From contig NZ_QGGR01000047.1 of NCBI RefSeq assembly GCF_003148685.1, positions 1 through 45,126 on the forward strand: a DNA stretch of 45,126 bases, written 5' to 3'. Positions 23,604 through 31,742 of the stretch are shown piece by piece. The notes under the pieces were generated by a model, which worked only from the letters and a program-made list of their open reading frames with translations, was not told the DNA's origin and searched no databases. This DNA comes from Actinoplanes xinjiangensis. Lineage in GTDB: Bacteria; Actinomycetota; Actinomycetes; Mycobacteriales; Micromonosporaceae. Position numbers and translations under genes: made by a program. How positions within the stretch are numbered: the stretch's first letter is position 1; each line of letters starts with the position of its first letter.

Positions 23604-24989
23604 TCAGTAACCGATGCGGAAGGTGGCGTCCTGCCGGTCCGCGGCGGCGGAGGCGCCGCTGAGCGGATCGATACGCAGAACGTAGCCGGAATGCCGGATG
23701 TGGTACGTCGGCAGGTTGTGCGACCGGAACGAGGTCCAGCCGCTGTCGGCGAGGCCGGCGGTGCGGTGGAACGTCGCGTCGCCGGCGAAGGTGCCGGTGC
23801 CGTCGTCGGCGGCGAGCACCAGGTTGTAGTTGGAGTGCCGTAGGTAGTGGCCGGCGACGTTGACCGATTGGAAGGACACGCCGCCGGCGTCGGCGAGCCC
23901 CGGCACGAGCCGCCACTGTGAGTCGGTGTACGGGTCGAACGGGTACGCATCGATGCGGGCGACGTGGTTCGCGTGCCGGATCACGGTGTCGGGATAGTTG
24001 TAGGACGTGATCCGGTTCCAGGCCGGCGCTCCCCACCGGGACAGCAGGTTCGCCTGTTCGGTGGCGGTGATGGGGCAGATGGTCGGGTGCTTGGCGTTCA
24101 GCGGCTGGTGGTATTGAGCCTTGGTCAGCGGGCTCCAGCTGTTGGCGCCGATGTCGCCGGAGCGCCACACGTACAGTTCGCCGTTGTTCGGGGAGAACGA
24201 GTCGCCGTACAGGAACCATTCGTTGCGGTCGTTCGCCTTGACGACGATCGGTGCCTCGATGCCGCCGTTGACCACACCGCTGGTGTACGTGCCCCGGTCG
24301 AAACTACGCGGATTCAACGTGCTGGAGCGGGCGCCGTAGAGCCGGCCGTCACTGAAGCTCTTGTAGTACAGGTAATTGACGCCGTTGTGCAGGTGCATGG
24401 TGGCGTCGAGGACGTTGAATCCGGGATCGAAGAACAACTGCGCCGACCCGACCGTACGGAAATCGGCTGTGTAGTTGACGTAGAAGGCGTCGCGTCCGCC
24501 GTTGTTGGCGGAGTAGATGATGCCGTACTGGCCGCGGGCGGCGTCCCAGAACGCTTCGGGTGCCCAGGTGTGGGTGTTCATGGTGTGCATCCGCAGCCGG
24601 CGGTAGCCGGTGAAGGTGCGCAGGTCGGGCGAGTCCCAGCAGTGGATGTACTGGTTCGGCCGGGTGAAATCGGTGCCGGTCAGGTCGGTGGCCAGCACCA
24701 CGAAGGTGCCGTCCTGCTTGCGCAGGATGAACGGGTCACGCAGGCCACGGGTGCCCGCGGTCGGGGTGGCCACCGGGTTGTTCTGGTTGAGCGGCGTCCA
24801 GTCCAGACCGTTGGTGCTGACGGCCAGGTGCAGGCCGTAATCGTCGGCCAGCTTCGACGGCGACTCCGTGAAGTAGCCCATCACATAGCCGCTGTAGGTG
24901 GCGGCCTGAGCGGGTCCGGCCGGGCCGAGCAGGGTCGCACCGGCCGCAGCCGCGCCGGAGGCGAGGAGGGTACGTCGGGAGAGGTTCAT
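23604..24989 (-). CDS. Tat-exported GH43 arabinofuranosidase with CBM42
   Basis: This 461-aa secreted enzyme has a Tat signal (NLSRRTLLASGAAAAGATLL, ending PAQA|ATY). A GH43 five-bladed propeller (about residues 32-320) follows, with acidic positions in LRDPFIL, DATMHLHNG and GGIEAPIVVK. The C-terminal AbfB domain (CBM42, about 330-461) shows repeated H-x-N/R motifs: IRHANHVARIDAY, YLRHSNYNLVL and IRHSGYVLRID. The layout matches exo-1,5-alpha-L-arabinofuranosidases of the GH43_26 kind; CBM42 binds arabinofuranosyl branches. An ATG at 25004 overlaps the upstream gene's stop (ATGA) and is an alternative start that adds MRAGF. I favour 24989 for its GAGGG at eight bases. Last gene of the arabinan locus. 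Confidence 0.88.
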   Translation of the reverse strand: MNLSRRTLLASGAAAAGATLLGPAGPAQAATYSGYVMGYFTESPSKLADDYGLHLAVSTNGLDWTPLNQNNPVATPTAGTRGLRDPFILRKQDGTFVVLATDLTGTDFTRPNQYIHCWDSPDLRTFTGYRRLRMHTMNTHTWAPEAFWDAARGQYGIIYSANNGGRDAFYVNYTADFRTVGSAQLFFDPGFNVLDATMHLHNGVNYLYYKSFSDGRLYGARSSTLNPRSFDRGTYTSGVVNGGIEAPIVVKANDRNEWFLYGDSFSPNNGELYVWRSGDIGANSWSPLTKAQYHQPLNAKHPTICPITATEQANLLSRWGAPAWNRITSYNYPDTVIRHANHVARIDAYPFDPYTDSQWRLVPGLADAGGVSFQSVNVAGHYLRHSNYNLVLAADDGTGTFAGDATFHRTAGLADSGWTSFRSHNLPTYHIRHSGYVLRIDPLSGASAAADRQDATFRIGY

Positions 24990-25000
24990 GAATCCGGCCC

Positions 25001-26512
25001 TCATTCCCCGGACGGTGCGGTGAGGGTGGTGCCCAGACGTACAGGTGCGCCGAAGTTGGGGGTGCCGTCGGCGTTCCAGGTGAACTTCTGGGCGCGGGTG
25101 GAGCGGTTCATGTCGCAGCCGCCGCCCGCGGAGTCGTTGGCGTGGTAGACGATCCAGTCCTCGGTGCCGTCCGGGCTCTTGAAGAAGCCGTTGTGGCCGG
25201 GTGCGAAGACGCCGTTGGCGTCGTTGCGCTGGAACACCGGGTTGGGGCTCTTGGTCCAGTGCGCCATGTTCATCGGGTCGGTGCCGGTGAGGGTGAGCAG
25301 GCCCAGCTTGTAGTCGGGTCCCCAGCACGCCGAGGCGGAGTAGACGACCATGACCTTGCCGTTGTGGTACAGCGGCTCCGGGCCCTCGTTGACCGCGCCG
25401 GTCTGCCGCTCCCAGGACAGCGTCGGCGAGCTCAACCGCGCCCGTGAACCGGTGAGCGTCCACGGGTTGGACAGCCGCTGGATGAAGTTGGACTGGCCGT
25501 ACGATCCGCCGGCGTTGTAGGTGGCCATCAGATAGAGGCTGCTGCCGACCTTGAGGACGCTCGCGTCGAGGGACCAGTCGCTGCCGAGGTCGGCCTTGAA
25601 GGTGTACGGGCCCATCGGGTCGGTGCCGGCCGATTCCAGAACGTGCAGCCGCTGGGTGGGGTTGTAGTCGGACACGTTCTGCCCGGCGGTGTAGTAGAAG
25701 TACCAGCGCTTGCCGTTCGGGCCGTCGAGCAGGTGGAACTCGGGCGCCCACATGTTGCAGCAGCCGTTGGCCCGGCCGGCCAGGTTGAAGACAACCTGGT
25801 CGGCGGCGGTGGCCAGCCCGGCCAGCGTCGTCGAGCGGCGCATCGTGATGGTCGAGTTCCAGGTGGTGGTCGCCAGGTAGTAGTAGCCGTTGTGGTGCTG
25901 CAGCCACGGGTCCGGGCCGTTGCGCTTGATCGGGTTGGTGAACGTGCCTGCCGTGCCGGCGCCTACCCGGGCCAGTTGCCATTGCTGGTTGGCGCCGTCG
26001 AGGTCCTGGTATTGGGAGACTTTGGCGCCGTCGGCGGTGGACCATTCCCAGGTTTCGAGGGCTTTGCCGCTGTTGCGGTTGATCAGCCGGACGTGGCCGC
26101 CGGCGGAGTCGGCGAGGCGGAATTGTTGGCGGGAGTCGTTGCGGTCGGTGTTCTGTACCAGTTGGACGCCGTCGGCGGTGGTGGGTAGGTCGAGGACCTT
26201 GCCGCTGTGCACTGATTGCAGGCGGTACCAGCCGGAGCCGGAGTCGAGGAATTTCCACTGCTGCCAGGCGCCGTCGTTGCGGGTGTACTGGTTGATGGCG
26301 GCGCCGTCGGTGGTGGCGAGGTTGTAGACGTCCAGGGCTTTGCCGCTGTTGCGGTTGACCAGCACGTAGGACGCGGCGGGGTCGACGACCGCGGCCGAGG
26401 CCGAACGTGTCGCCACCGCAACGCCGGCGGCAGCCACGACGATGGTGAGAGCGGACAGGACAACGCGTCGAAGTGGGCGTGCTCGTTCCACTGGAAGAGC
26501 GGAGGAAGACAT
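25001..26512 (-). CDS. Secreted CBM13-GH43 glycoside hydrolase
   Basis: This 503-aa enzyme starts with a Sec signal peptide (LRRVVLSALTIVVAAAGVAV, then ATRSASA). A ricin-type beta-trefoil (CBM13, about residues 42-170) follows, with three QxW-type repeats (WQQWKF, RQQFRL, NQQWQL). The GH43 catalytic domain (about 180-503) has its expected acids in GPDPWLQHHNG, SLDASVL and NEGPEPLYHNG. It probably releases arabinose or xylose from plant polysaccharide; subfamily assignment needs alignment. The ATG at 26512 has AAGGA seven bases upstream. Its N-terminal coding DNA is about 99% identical to that of the arabinanase at 29907. Its stop overlaps the alternative start of the next gene. Confidence 0.9.
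   Translation of the reverse strand: MSSSALPVERARPLRRVVLSALTIVVAAAGVAVATRSASAAVVDPAASYVLVNRNSGKALDVYNLATTDGAAINQYTRNDGAWQQWKFLDSGSGWYRLQSVHSGKVLDLPTTADGVQLVQNTDRNDSRQQFRLADSAGGHVRLINRNSGKALETWEWSTADGAKVSQYQDLDGANQQWQLARVGAGTAGTFTNPIKRNGPDPWLQHHNGYYYLATTTWNSTITMRRSTTLAGLATAADQVVFNLAGRANGCCNMWAPEFHLLDGPNGKRWYFYYTAGQNVSDYNPTQRLHVLESAGTDPMGPYTFKADLGSDWSLDASVLKVGSSLYLMATYNAGGSYGQSNFIQRLSNPWTLTGSRARLSSPTLSWERQTGAVNEGPEPLYHNGKVMVVYSASACWGPDYKLGLLTLTGTDPMNMAHWTKSPNPVFQRNDANGVFAPGHNGFFKSPDGTEDWIVYHANDSAGGGCDMNRSTRAQKFTWNADGTPNFGAPVRLGTTLTAPSGE
25952..26423 (-). repeat. Direct repeat copy A (472 bp), CBM13 region
   Basis: This segment matches 30852-31323 at a constant offset of 4900 bases with no gaps and about five mismatches (26117, 26123, 26381, 26408, 26423). 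It encodes the end of the signal peptide and all of the CBM13 domain. Outside it the two genes diverge sharply, except for a related block upstream of both starts. Confidence 0.92.
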
Positions 26513-26610
26513 AACGGTCCTTCGGTTAGGGGAAAACCGTGACGACTGGGGAATGACCGCCACGGGAACACCTGCTCGCGTGAGGGGTCGCCTCCGCGCA
26601 ACAAGATGCC

Positions 26611-28740
26611 TCACTGACTCAGAGTGACTTTGAGGATGCGTTCGTCGCTGTTGTCGGGCACGCTGTCCTTCTCGCCGAGATTGCTGGTGGTGAGCCACAG
26701 GCCACCGTCGTTGCTGGGCTCGACGGTCCGCAGTCGCCCGTATGTTCCGTTGAGGAACTGCTGAGGGCTGCCCAGATCGGTGCCGGTGATCGGTGCCCGG
26801 TACAGCCGAGCGCCGCGAAGACAGGCGATGTAGAGGACGTCGCGCACGATCGCGATGCCACTGCATGAGCCCGCCGCGACCGGATACGTCCGTTCGGGTG
26901 CCACGAAACTCGGATCGGTACAGTTGCCCGTGGTTCCTTCGCAGCGGGGCCAGCCGTAGTTGCCGCCGCGGACGATCAGGTTCGTCTCGTCCATGACGCT
27001 GTTGCCGAACTCCTGCTCCCAGAGCCGGCCCTGGGAGTCGAACGCCAGGCCTTGCGGGTTGCGGTGGCCGTAACTCCACACCGCATTGCCGAACGGGTTG
27101 TCGGCGGGGATAGTGCCGTCCGGGTTGATCCGCAGGACCTTGCCGGCGAGGGTGGTGCGGTCCTGTGCCCATTCGCCGTTCTGACCGTCACCGGTGGCGA
27201 CGTAGAGCCTGCCGTCGGGCCCGAACCGCAGCCGGCCGCCGTTGTGGAACTTGTTGCGCGCGATCCCGCTGACCAGCACCTGAGGGCTGCCGTTGAGGGC
27301 GCCTGCGGTGTATCGCATCCGGATCACCCGGTTGTCGGTGGGACTGGTGTGCATGATGTAGACCCAGGGATCGGTGCTGAACGTGGCGGCGACGGCGATG
27401 CCCATCACGCCGCCTTCGCCGTCGGTGCCCTGCACGCCGGGCACCCGGCCGATGCTGGTCCTGGCGCCGGTGGGCGGGTCGAGGCGCACGATGTCGAAGG
27501 CGTCGCGGCGGCTGTACAGCACCTCGCCGGTGGGCAACTGGGCAAGTCCCCACGGCACGTCGGTGTCGGTGGCGACCTGAGTGACCGCGCAGATCGCCGC
27601 GGTGCATCCGGCACCCGTGGTGACCGTGATCGGGGTGCTGGGCGTCGACCGGTTGCCTTGGGCGTCGACGGCCACGACCCGGTATTCGTACCGGGTGGAT
27701 GCGGTCAGCCCGCTGTCGGTGAAGTTCGTGGCGGTGCCGTTGACCGAGCCGGCGGGGGTGCCGTTGCGGGTGATCTCGTAGGCGGTGACGCCGACGTTGT
27801 CGGTGGCGGCGTTCCAGCGCAAGCTGACCGTGGTGCCGGTGGCGGTGGCGCTGAGCCCGGTCGCAGCGGTGGGAGCCTGGGTGTCGGTCTGGCACTGCGG
27901 GACGGTGATCGGCACGGTGGCGCTGGCCTGTGAGACGTTTCCGGCGGCGTCACGGGCGTTGACGTACAGGCCCCATCGGGCGCCGGGCGTCACCGTGAGG
28001 ACCGTCGTCACGGTCGCGCCGGCGACCGAGGTCATGAGCTGGCCGTCGTGGTAGATGTCGTAGAAGGCGACACCGACGTCGTCGGTCGACGCGGTCCACG
28101 ACAGCCGTACCGACGTGCAGGTCAGTTCCGTGGCGCGGGCCCCGGCCGGCGTGCTCGGAGCGCTCGTGTCCGGGGCTGCACCGACCCGTACGAGCTGCCA
28201 TTGCTGGTTGGTGCCGCCCAGGTCGGTGTACTGGATTACTGAGGCGTTGTCCGCGGTGGAGAAATCGAGCACGTCGACGGCCTTGCCGCTGTTGCGGTTG
28301 AGTAGCCGGGCATAACCGCCCGTGGAGTCGGCGAGGCGGAACTGCTGGTTGGTGCCGCCCACGTCGGCCCACTGCACGATCGTCGCGCGGTCGGCGGTGG
28401 ACCGGTTGAGCACGTCGAGGACCTTGCCGGAGTGGCGGGACCGCAGGCGGTAGTGGCCGTCTCCGGCGTCGACGAACTGCCACTGCTGCCAGGCCTGGCC
28501 GGTGCGCGTGGCCTGGGTGAGGCGGGCACCGTCGGCGGTGGCCCGGTCGTACACCTCGAGTGCCTTGCCGGAATGGCGGTTGAGCAGCACGTACCAGGCG
28601 CTGGTGTCGACTGTCGCCGCGGCTGCCGGTGCCGCGGTGGCGACAAGGCCGCCCGTGGCCGCCAGCACCAGCGCCGAGATGATCACCAGAGCCGCGTGCC
28701 GCGGTCGCCGCCGGTGCGGGGCTGCCCGTAGGTCCTTCAC
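26611..28740 (-). CDS. Secreted CBM13-FN3-FN3-PQQ sugar dehydrogenase
   Basis: This 709-aa modular enzyme has a signal peptide (ALVIISALVLAATGGLVATA, then APAAAA), a CBM13 beta-trefoil (about 47-182, three QxW repeats), two fibronectin type III domains (about 190-275 and 285-370) and a soluble aldose dehydrogenase/GSDH propeller (about 378-709). The last shows HNGGRLRFGPDGRLYVATGD, WSYGHRNPQGLAFD and MDETNLIVRGGNYGWP, typical of the PQQ-dependent family. It would oxidise an aldose to its lactone outside the cell while anchored to polysaccharide. The GTG at 28740 has GAGGAGA seven bases upstream; earlier in-frame sequence is non-coding. Cofactor use is inferred from the family; no PQQ synthesis genes are in view. 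Confidence 0.88.
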   Translation of the reverse strand: MKDLRAAPHRRRPRHAALVIISALVLAATGGLVATAAPAAAATVDTSAWYVLLNRHSGKALEVYDRATADGARLTQATRTGQAWQQWQFVDAGDGHYRLRSRHSGKVLDVLNRSTADRATIVQWADVGGTNQQFRLADSTGGYARLLNRNSGKAVDVLDFSTADNASVIQYTDLGGTNQQWQLVRVGAAPDTSAPSTPAGARATELTCTSVRLSWTASTDDVGVAFYDIYHDGQLMTSVAGATVTTVLTVTPGARWGLYVNARDAAGNVSQASATVPITVPQCQTDTQAPTAATGLSATATGTTVSLRWNAATDNVGVTAYEITRNGTPAGSVNGTATNFTDSGLTASTRYEYRVVAVDAQGNRSTPSTPITVTTGAGCTAAICAVTQVATDTDVPWGLAQLPTGEVLYSRRDAFDIVRLDPPTGARTSIGRVPGVQGTDGEGGVMGIAVAATFSTDPWVYIMHTSPTDNRVIRMRYTAGALNGSPQVLVSGIARNKFHNGGRLRFGPDGRLYVATGDGQNGEWAQDRTTLAGKVLRINPDGTIPADNPFGNAVWSYGHRNPQGLAFDSQGRLWEQEFGNSVMDETNLIVRGGNYGWPRCEGTTGNCTDPSFVAPERTYPVAAGSCSGIAIVRDVLYIACLRGARLYRAPITGTDLGSPQQFLNGTYGRLRTVEPSNDGGLWLTTSNLGEKDSVPDNSDERILKVTLSQ

Positions 28741-28798
28741 TGCGGTCTCCTCGCTGTCAGTCGACAGGCCCGGCAGAAGCTCCAGGCCCGAGGTCCTG

Positions 28799-29767
28799 CT
28801 AATAGGGGTGCCCGGCCAGGTCGAGGTGGACGCTGTAGATGCCGAAGTTGCCGGGCTGGCCGGAGGTGACGTACAACGTCTGCCGGTCCGGGCCGCCGAA
28901 CGCCACGTTGGTGACGTGCCGGCCCGCGGTGATCGCGCCCAGGGCACGACCGTCGGGAGCGATCACGTGCACCCGGCCGTCGTTGTAGGAGGCCCAGTAG
29001 AGGTTGCCGGCGCAGTCCACGCCCGCGCCGTCGGGGCTGTTCACCCGGGCGAGAACGCGGCGCGGGCCGATGTCGCCGTTGTCGGCGACGGCGTACGCGA
29101 AGATCGCGTTGTTGCCGAATCCGCCGACATACAGCGTCCTGCCGTCCGGCGACAGGACGATGCCGTTGGGCTGGGACACGGTGCCGTCGACGAGTTCCAC
29201 CACCCCACCGCGGACGCGGTAGACGCCGGTGACGCCGTTCAGCTCGTCGGCGCGGTTGCCGCGCTGGAAGTTCGGGTCGGTGAAATAGACGGTGCCGTCC
29301 GCGGCGATCGTCACGTCGTTCGGAGAGTTGAAGTGCCGGCCGAGATGGTCGGCGGCCAACACACCGCGGGAAAGGCCGGCCAGCGTGTACGTGGACACGC
29401 TGCGCTGGTCGTGGGTGGCCGCGATCACCCGGGTTCCGTCCGGCGTGACCGCGAGCCCGTTGCTGCCCGCTTGCGCGACGAGCCGTTCGAAGCTGCCGGG
29501 CGGGGTGAAGCGCCAGATCGACGACGGCTGGACTCCCTGCGCGCCGGACGGGTTCTGCATGTCCGAGAACAGCAGGTAGCCGGGATCCGCGACCCAGGTC
29601 GGGCCTTCGGTGAAGGCGAACCCGGTGCGGACGGGACGTGCGGTGACCGTTTCGCCTGAAAGAGGACTGCCGGAACACTGTTCGGCAATGTCCACCGCTT
29701 CGGCGGGAACGGTCCCCGACGTCAGCAGAACCAGTACCGCCACGCCGCGCGACAACAGGCTGAGCAT
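28799..29767 (-). CDS. Secreted SMP-30/gluconolactonase family protein
   Basis: This 322-aa protein is a six-bladed propeller of the SMP-30/gluconolactonase/LRE type (PF08450). Metal-site motifs are visible: EGPTW (E54), SPNDVT (N150), QPNGIVLSPDG (N201) and SPDGAGVD (about 244-251). It begins with a signal peptide (LSLLSRGVAVLVLLTSGTVP, then AEA), so it acts outside the cell, unlike most members. It would hydrolyse sugar lactones to aldonic acids, a natural partner for the dehydrogenase encoded next to it. The ATG at 29767 has GGAGG five bases upstream; an in-frame start at 29824 is less likely. Confidence 0.88.
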   Translation of the reverse strand: MLSLLSRGVAVLVLLTSGTVPAEAVDIAEQCSGSPLSGETVTARPVRTGFAFTEGPTWVADPGYLLFSDMQNPSGAQGVQPSSIWRFTPPGSFERLVAQAGSNGLAVTPDGTRVIAATHDQRSVSTYTLAGLSRGVLAADHLGRHFNSPNDVTIAADGTVYFTDPNFQRGNRADELNGVTGVYRVRGGVVELVDGTVSQPNGIVLSPDGRTLYVGGFGNNAIFAYAVADNGDIGPRRVLARVNSPDGAGVDCAGNLYWASYNDGRVHVIAPDGRALGAITAGRHVTNVAFGGPDRQTLYVTSGQPGNFGIYSVHLDLAGHPY

Positions 29768-29810
29768 TGTTTCCTCCCTCGCGTTCGAGTACGGCGAGCA
29801 GCGAGGTGAC

Positions 29811-29836
29811 CGGCTACCCGGCATGCCGGGTAGCCG
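29811..29836. terminator. Perfect 26-bp palindrome upstream of the SMP-30 gene
   Basis: CGGCTACCCGGCA with its exact complement forms a 13-bp-arm palindrome with no loop, 44 bases upstream of the lactonase start. It may be a second terminator of the arabinanase transcript or an operator; its GC content favours a hairpin. Confidence 0.5.
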
Positions 29837-29854
29837 TCACGTGGCCACTCACCG

Positions 29855-29892
29855 GCCTGATGCGCCGCGGAGAACAGAGCCGCGCATCAGGC
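29855..29892 (-). terminator. Terminator after the endo-arabinanase gene
   Basis: GCCTGATGCGC (29855-29865) pairs perfectly with GCGCATCAGGC (29882-29892) across a 16-base loop. It starts 14 bases after the arabinanase stop, so the arabinanase may be transcribed partly on its own. Confidence 0.65.
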
Positions 29893-29906
29893 TTCTCCGG
29901 TGCGGA

Positions 29907-31412
29907 TCAGTAGACGAACGGCCAGCCGGCGGTGTCGTAGCCGAGCCGGTTGATCCCGAGCCGCGAGGCGCCGTTGTCGGCGTAGTAGTGGTAGACCAGC
30001 ACGTCGCCGTCGGTGTCCTGGAGGACTGCCTGGTGGCCGGGACCGTGGATGCTGCCGTGCCCTGCCAGAACCTGGGTGCCGCCGCCGGAGTTCATCGCCG
30101 TGCCGTTACGGTCCACGAACGGCCCGTTCGGGCTCGTCGAACGGCCCACCATGATCCGGTACGTGCTGGCCGCGCCCTGGCAGCAGCGGTCGAACGACAC
30201 CCACAGGTAGTAGAACGAGCCGTGCTTGACCATGTGCGGCGCTTCGATCGCCCCGCCGTTACGGCCGGCGATCAGACGGATCGAGGAGTCGGCCCGCAGA
30301 CCCGTCGAGGGGTTCAGGGCGATCTGCTGCATGCCGGACCAGAACGAGCCGAAGTTCAGCCACCACCGGCCGGCGTCGTCCACGATCAGGTTCGGGTCGA
30401 TCGCGTTGTAGTTGTTCGACGCGCTGGACTCGATGACCAGGCCCCGGTTCGTCCAGCTGCCGGAGGCACCCGTCGGGCTGGTCGCCAGGAAGATCGCCGA
30501 GCGGTTCGAGCCGAAGGTCGAGGCCGAGTAGTACAGGTAGTACTGGCCGTTGCGGTACGAGATGTCCGGCGCCCACAGGTTGCGGCTGCCTCCGGTGTAG
30601 GCGGTGGTCCACGGGGCCCCGTTCGGGAACGCCGCTCCCGCCTCCCGGAACGTCGTGCGGTCGGTGGAGGTGGTCAGCCGGATGTTGTCACCGGTCTGCG
30701 CCACGATGTACGAGCCCTGCGGCGTCTTGACGACCGTCGGGTCGTGCGTGCCCGTCGCACCCGAGACGGCACCCGGCCCGGGATATGCCGCCGGCGGTGT
30801 GGTCGGTGTCCCGGACGGTCCCGGACTACCGGGAACCGACGTGGTGGGCGACGTGCCGGCGCCTACCCGGGCCAGTTGCCATTGCTGGTTGGCGCCGTCG
30901 AGGTCCTGGTATTGGGAGACTTTGGCGCCGTCGGCGGTGGACCATTCCCAGGTTTCGAGGGCTTTGCCGCTGTTGCGGTTGATCAGCCGGACGTGGCCGC
31001 CGGCGGAGTCGGCGAGCCGGAACTGTTGGCGGGAGTCGTTGCGGTCGGTGTTCTGTACCAGTTGGACGCCGTCGGCGGTGGTGGGTAGGTCGAGGACCTT
31101 GCCGCTGTGCACTGATTGCAGGCGGTACCAGCCGGAGCCGGAGTCGAGGAATTTCCACTGCTGCCAGGCGCCGTCGTTGCGGGTGTACTGGTTGATGGCG
31201 GCGCCGTCGGTGGTGGCGAGGTTGTAGACGTCCAGGGCTTTGCCGCTGTTGCGGTTGACCAGCACGTAGGACGCGGCGGGATCGACGACCGCGGCCGAGG
31301 CCGAACGCGTCGCCACCGCAACACCGGCCGCCGCGACACCGACGGTGAGACCCACCACGGCGACGCGTCGCAGCGAGCGGGTTCGGTGCATGGGGGGAGG
31401 GGAGGAAGACAT
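29907..31412 (-). CDS. Secreted CBM13 endo-1,5-alpha-L-arabinanase (GH43)
   Basis: This 501-aa enzyme has a signal peptide (LRRVAVVGLTVGVAAAGVAV, then ATRSASA), a CBM13 beta-trefoil (about 43-171) and a Thr/Pro/Gly-rich linker (about 172-200). The GH43 arabinanase domain (about 205-501) has the expected signatures: THDPTVVK (general base Asp), NLWAPDIS, YNAIDPNLIVDD, GGAIEAPHMVKHGSFYYLWV with general acid Glu, the following FDRCCQG, and GPGHQAV. It should cut the alpha-1,5 backbone of arabinan and supply oligosaccharides to the two other GH43 enzymes. The ATG at 31412 has AAGGA five bases upstream. Two LacI-type operators lie 134-258 bases upstream. Confidence 0.92.
   Translation of the reverse strand: MSSSPPPMHRTRSLRRVAVVGLTVGVAAAGVAVATRSASAAVVDPAASYVLVNRNSGKALDVYNLATTDGAAINQYTRNDGAWQQWKFLDSGSGWYRLQSVHSGKVLDLPTTADGVQLVQNTDRNDSRQQFRLADSAGGHVRLINRNSGKALETWEWSTADGAKVSQYQDLDGANQQWQLARVGAGTSPTTSVPGSPGPSGTPTTPPAAYPGPGAVSGATGTHDPTVVKTPQGSYIVAQTGDNIRLTTSTDRTTFREAGAAFPNGAPWTTAYTGGSRNLWAPDISYRNGQYYLYYSASTFGSNRSAIFLATSPTGASGSWTNRGLVIESSASNNYNAIDPNLIVDDAGRWWLNFGSFWSGMQQIALNPSTGLRADSSIRLIAGRNGGAIEAPHMVKHGSFYYLWVSFDRCCQGAASTYRIMVGRSTSPNGPFVDRNGTAMNSGGGTQVLAGHGSIHGPGHQAVLQDTDGDVLVYHYYADNGASRLGINRLGYDTAGWPFVY
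30852..31323 (-). repeat. Direct repeat copy B (472 bp), CBM13 region
   Basis: Second copy of the near-identical CBM13 segment (the other is at 25952-26423). Most differences are single-base transitions. Intervening sequence between the copies, about 4.4 kb, carries two and a half genes. Confidence 0.92.
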
Positions 31413-31545
31413 GGCTGTCCTTCGGTAGGCGAACCGTGGCAGCTGGGGAATGTCTGCCACGGGAACACCTGATCGCGCCCGCGGGTCCCGATGTATGGAG
31501 GCCGTCGACCCGGGTCTGTCACCTACGCGAAACAGGCATGAATCA

Positions 31546-31561
31546 ATGTTTGCGCTAACAC
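31546..31561. promoter_or_regulatory. LacI-type operator 1 overlapping a promoter
   Basis: ATGTTTGCGCTAACAC is a slightly imperfect palindrome close to the TGTTAGCGCTAACA sites of LacI-family regulators. On the minus strand it starts seven bases after a TTGACG (31574-31569) that looks like a -35 box, so a bound repressor would block polymerase. Confidence 0.65.
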
Positions 31562-31654
31562 AAAGCCTCGTCAAGGGCGCCCGCGTCACCGAGTCTTTAG
31601 GGAACCTTAAGTCTTTGCAGCGCTGCAATCTTGAGGAAGGGGGTGGGCGCCGGC

Positions 31655-31670
31655 ATGTTAACGCAAACAT
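31655..31670. promoter_or_regulatory. LacI-type operator 2
   Basis: ATGTTAACGCAAACAT matches operator 1 read on the other strand (14 of 16 bases). The two centres are 109 bases apart, which could allow looping. The remaining sequence of the 31413-31742 gap shows no gene, only a TTAAGG/CCTTAA-type repeat near 31605 and the promoter block resembling that of the other CBM13-GH43 gene. Confidence 0.65.
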
Positions 31671-31742
31671 GGTGCCTCTTGCGTACCGCAGAGCTCTGAT
31701 GCGGAGCGCCACCTGACCGGCGGGGGCCAGGCGCGCGGGAGA

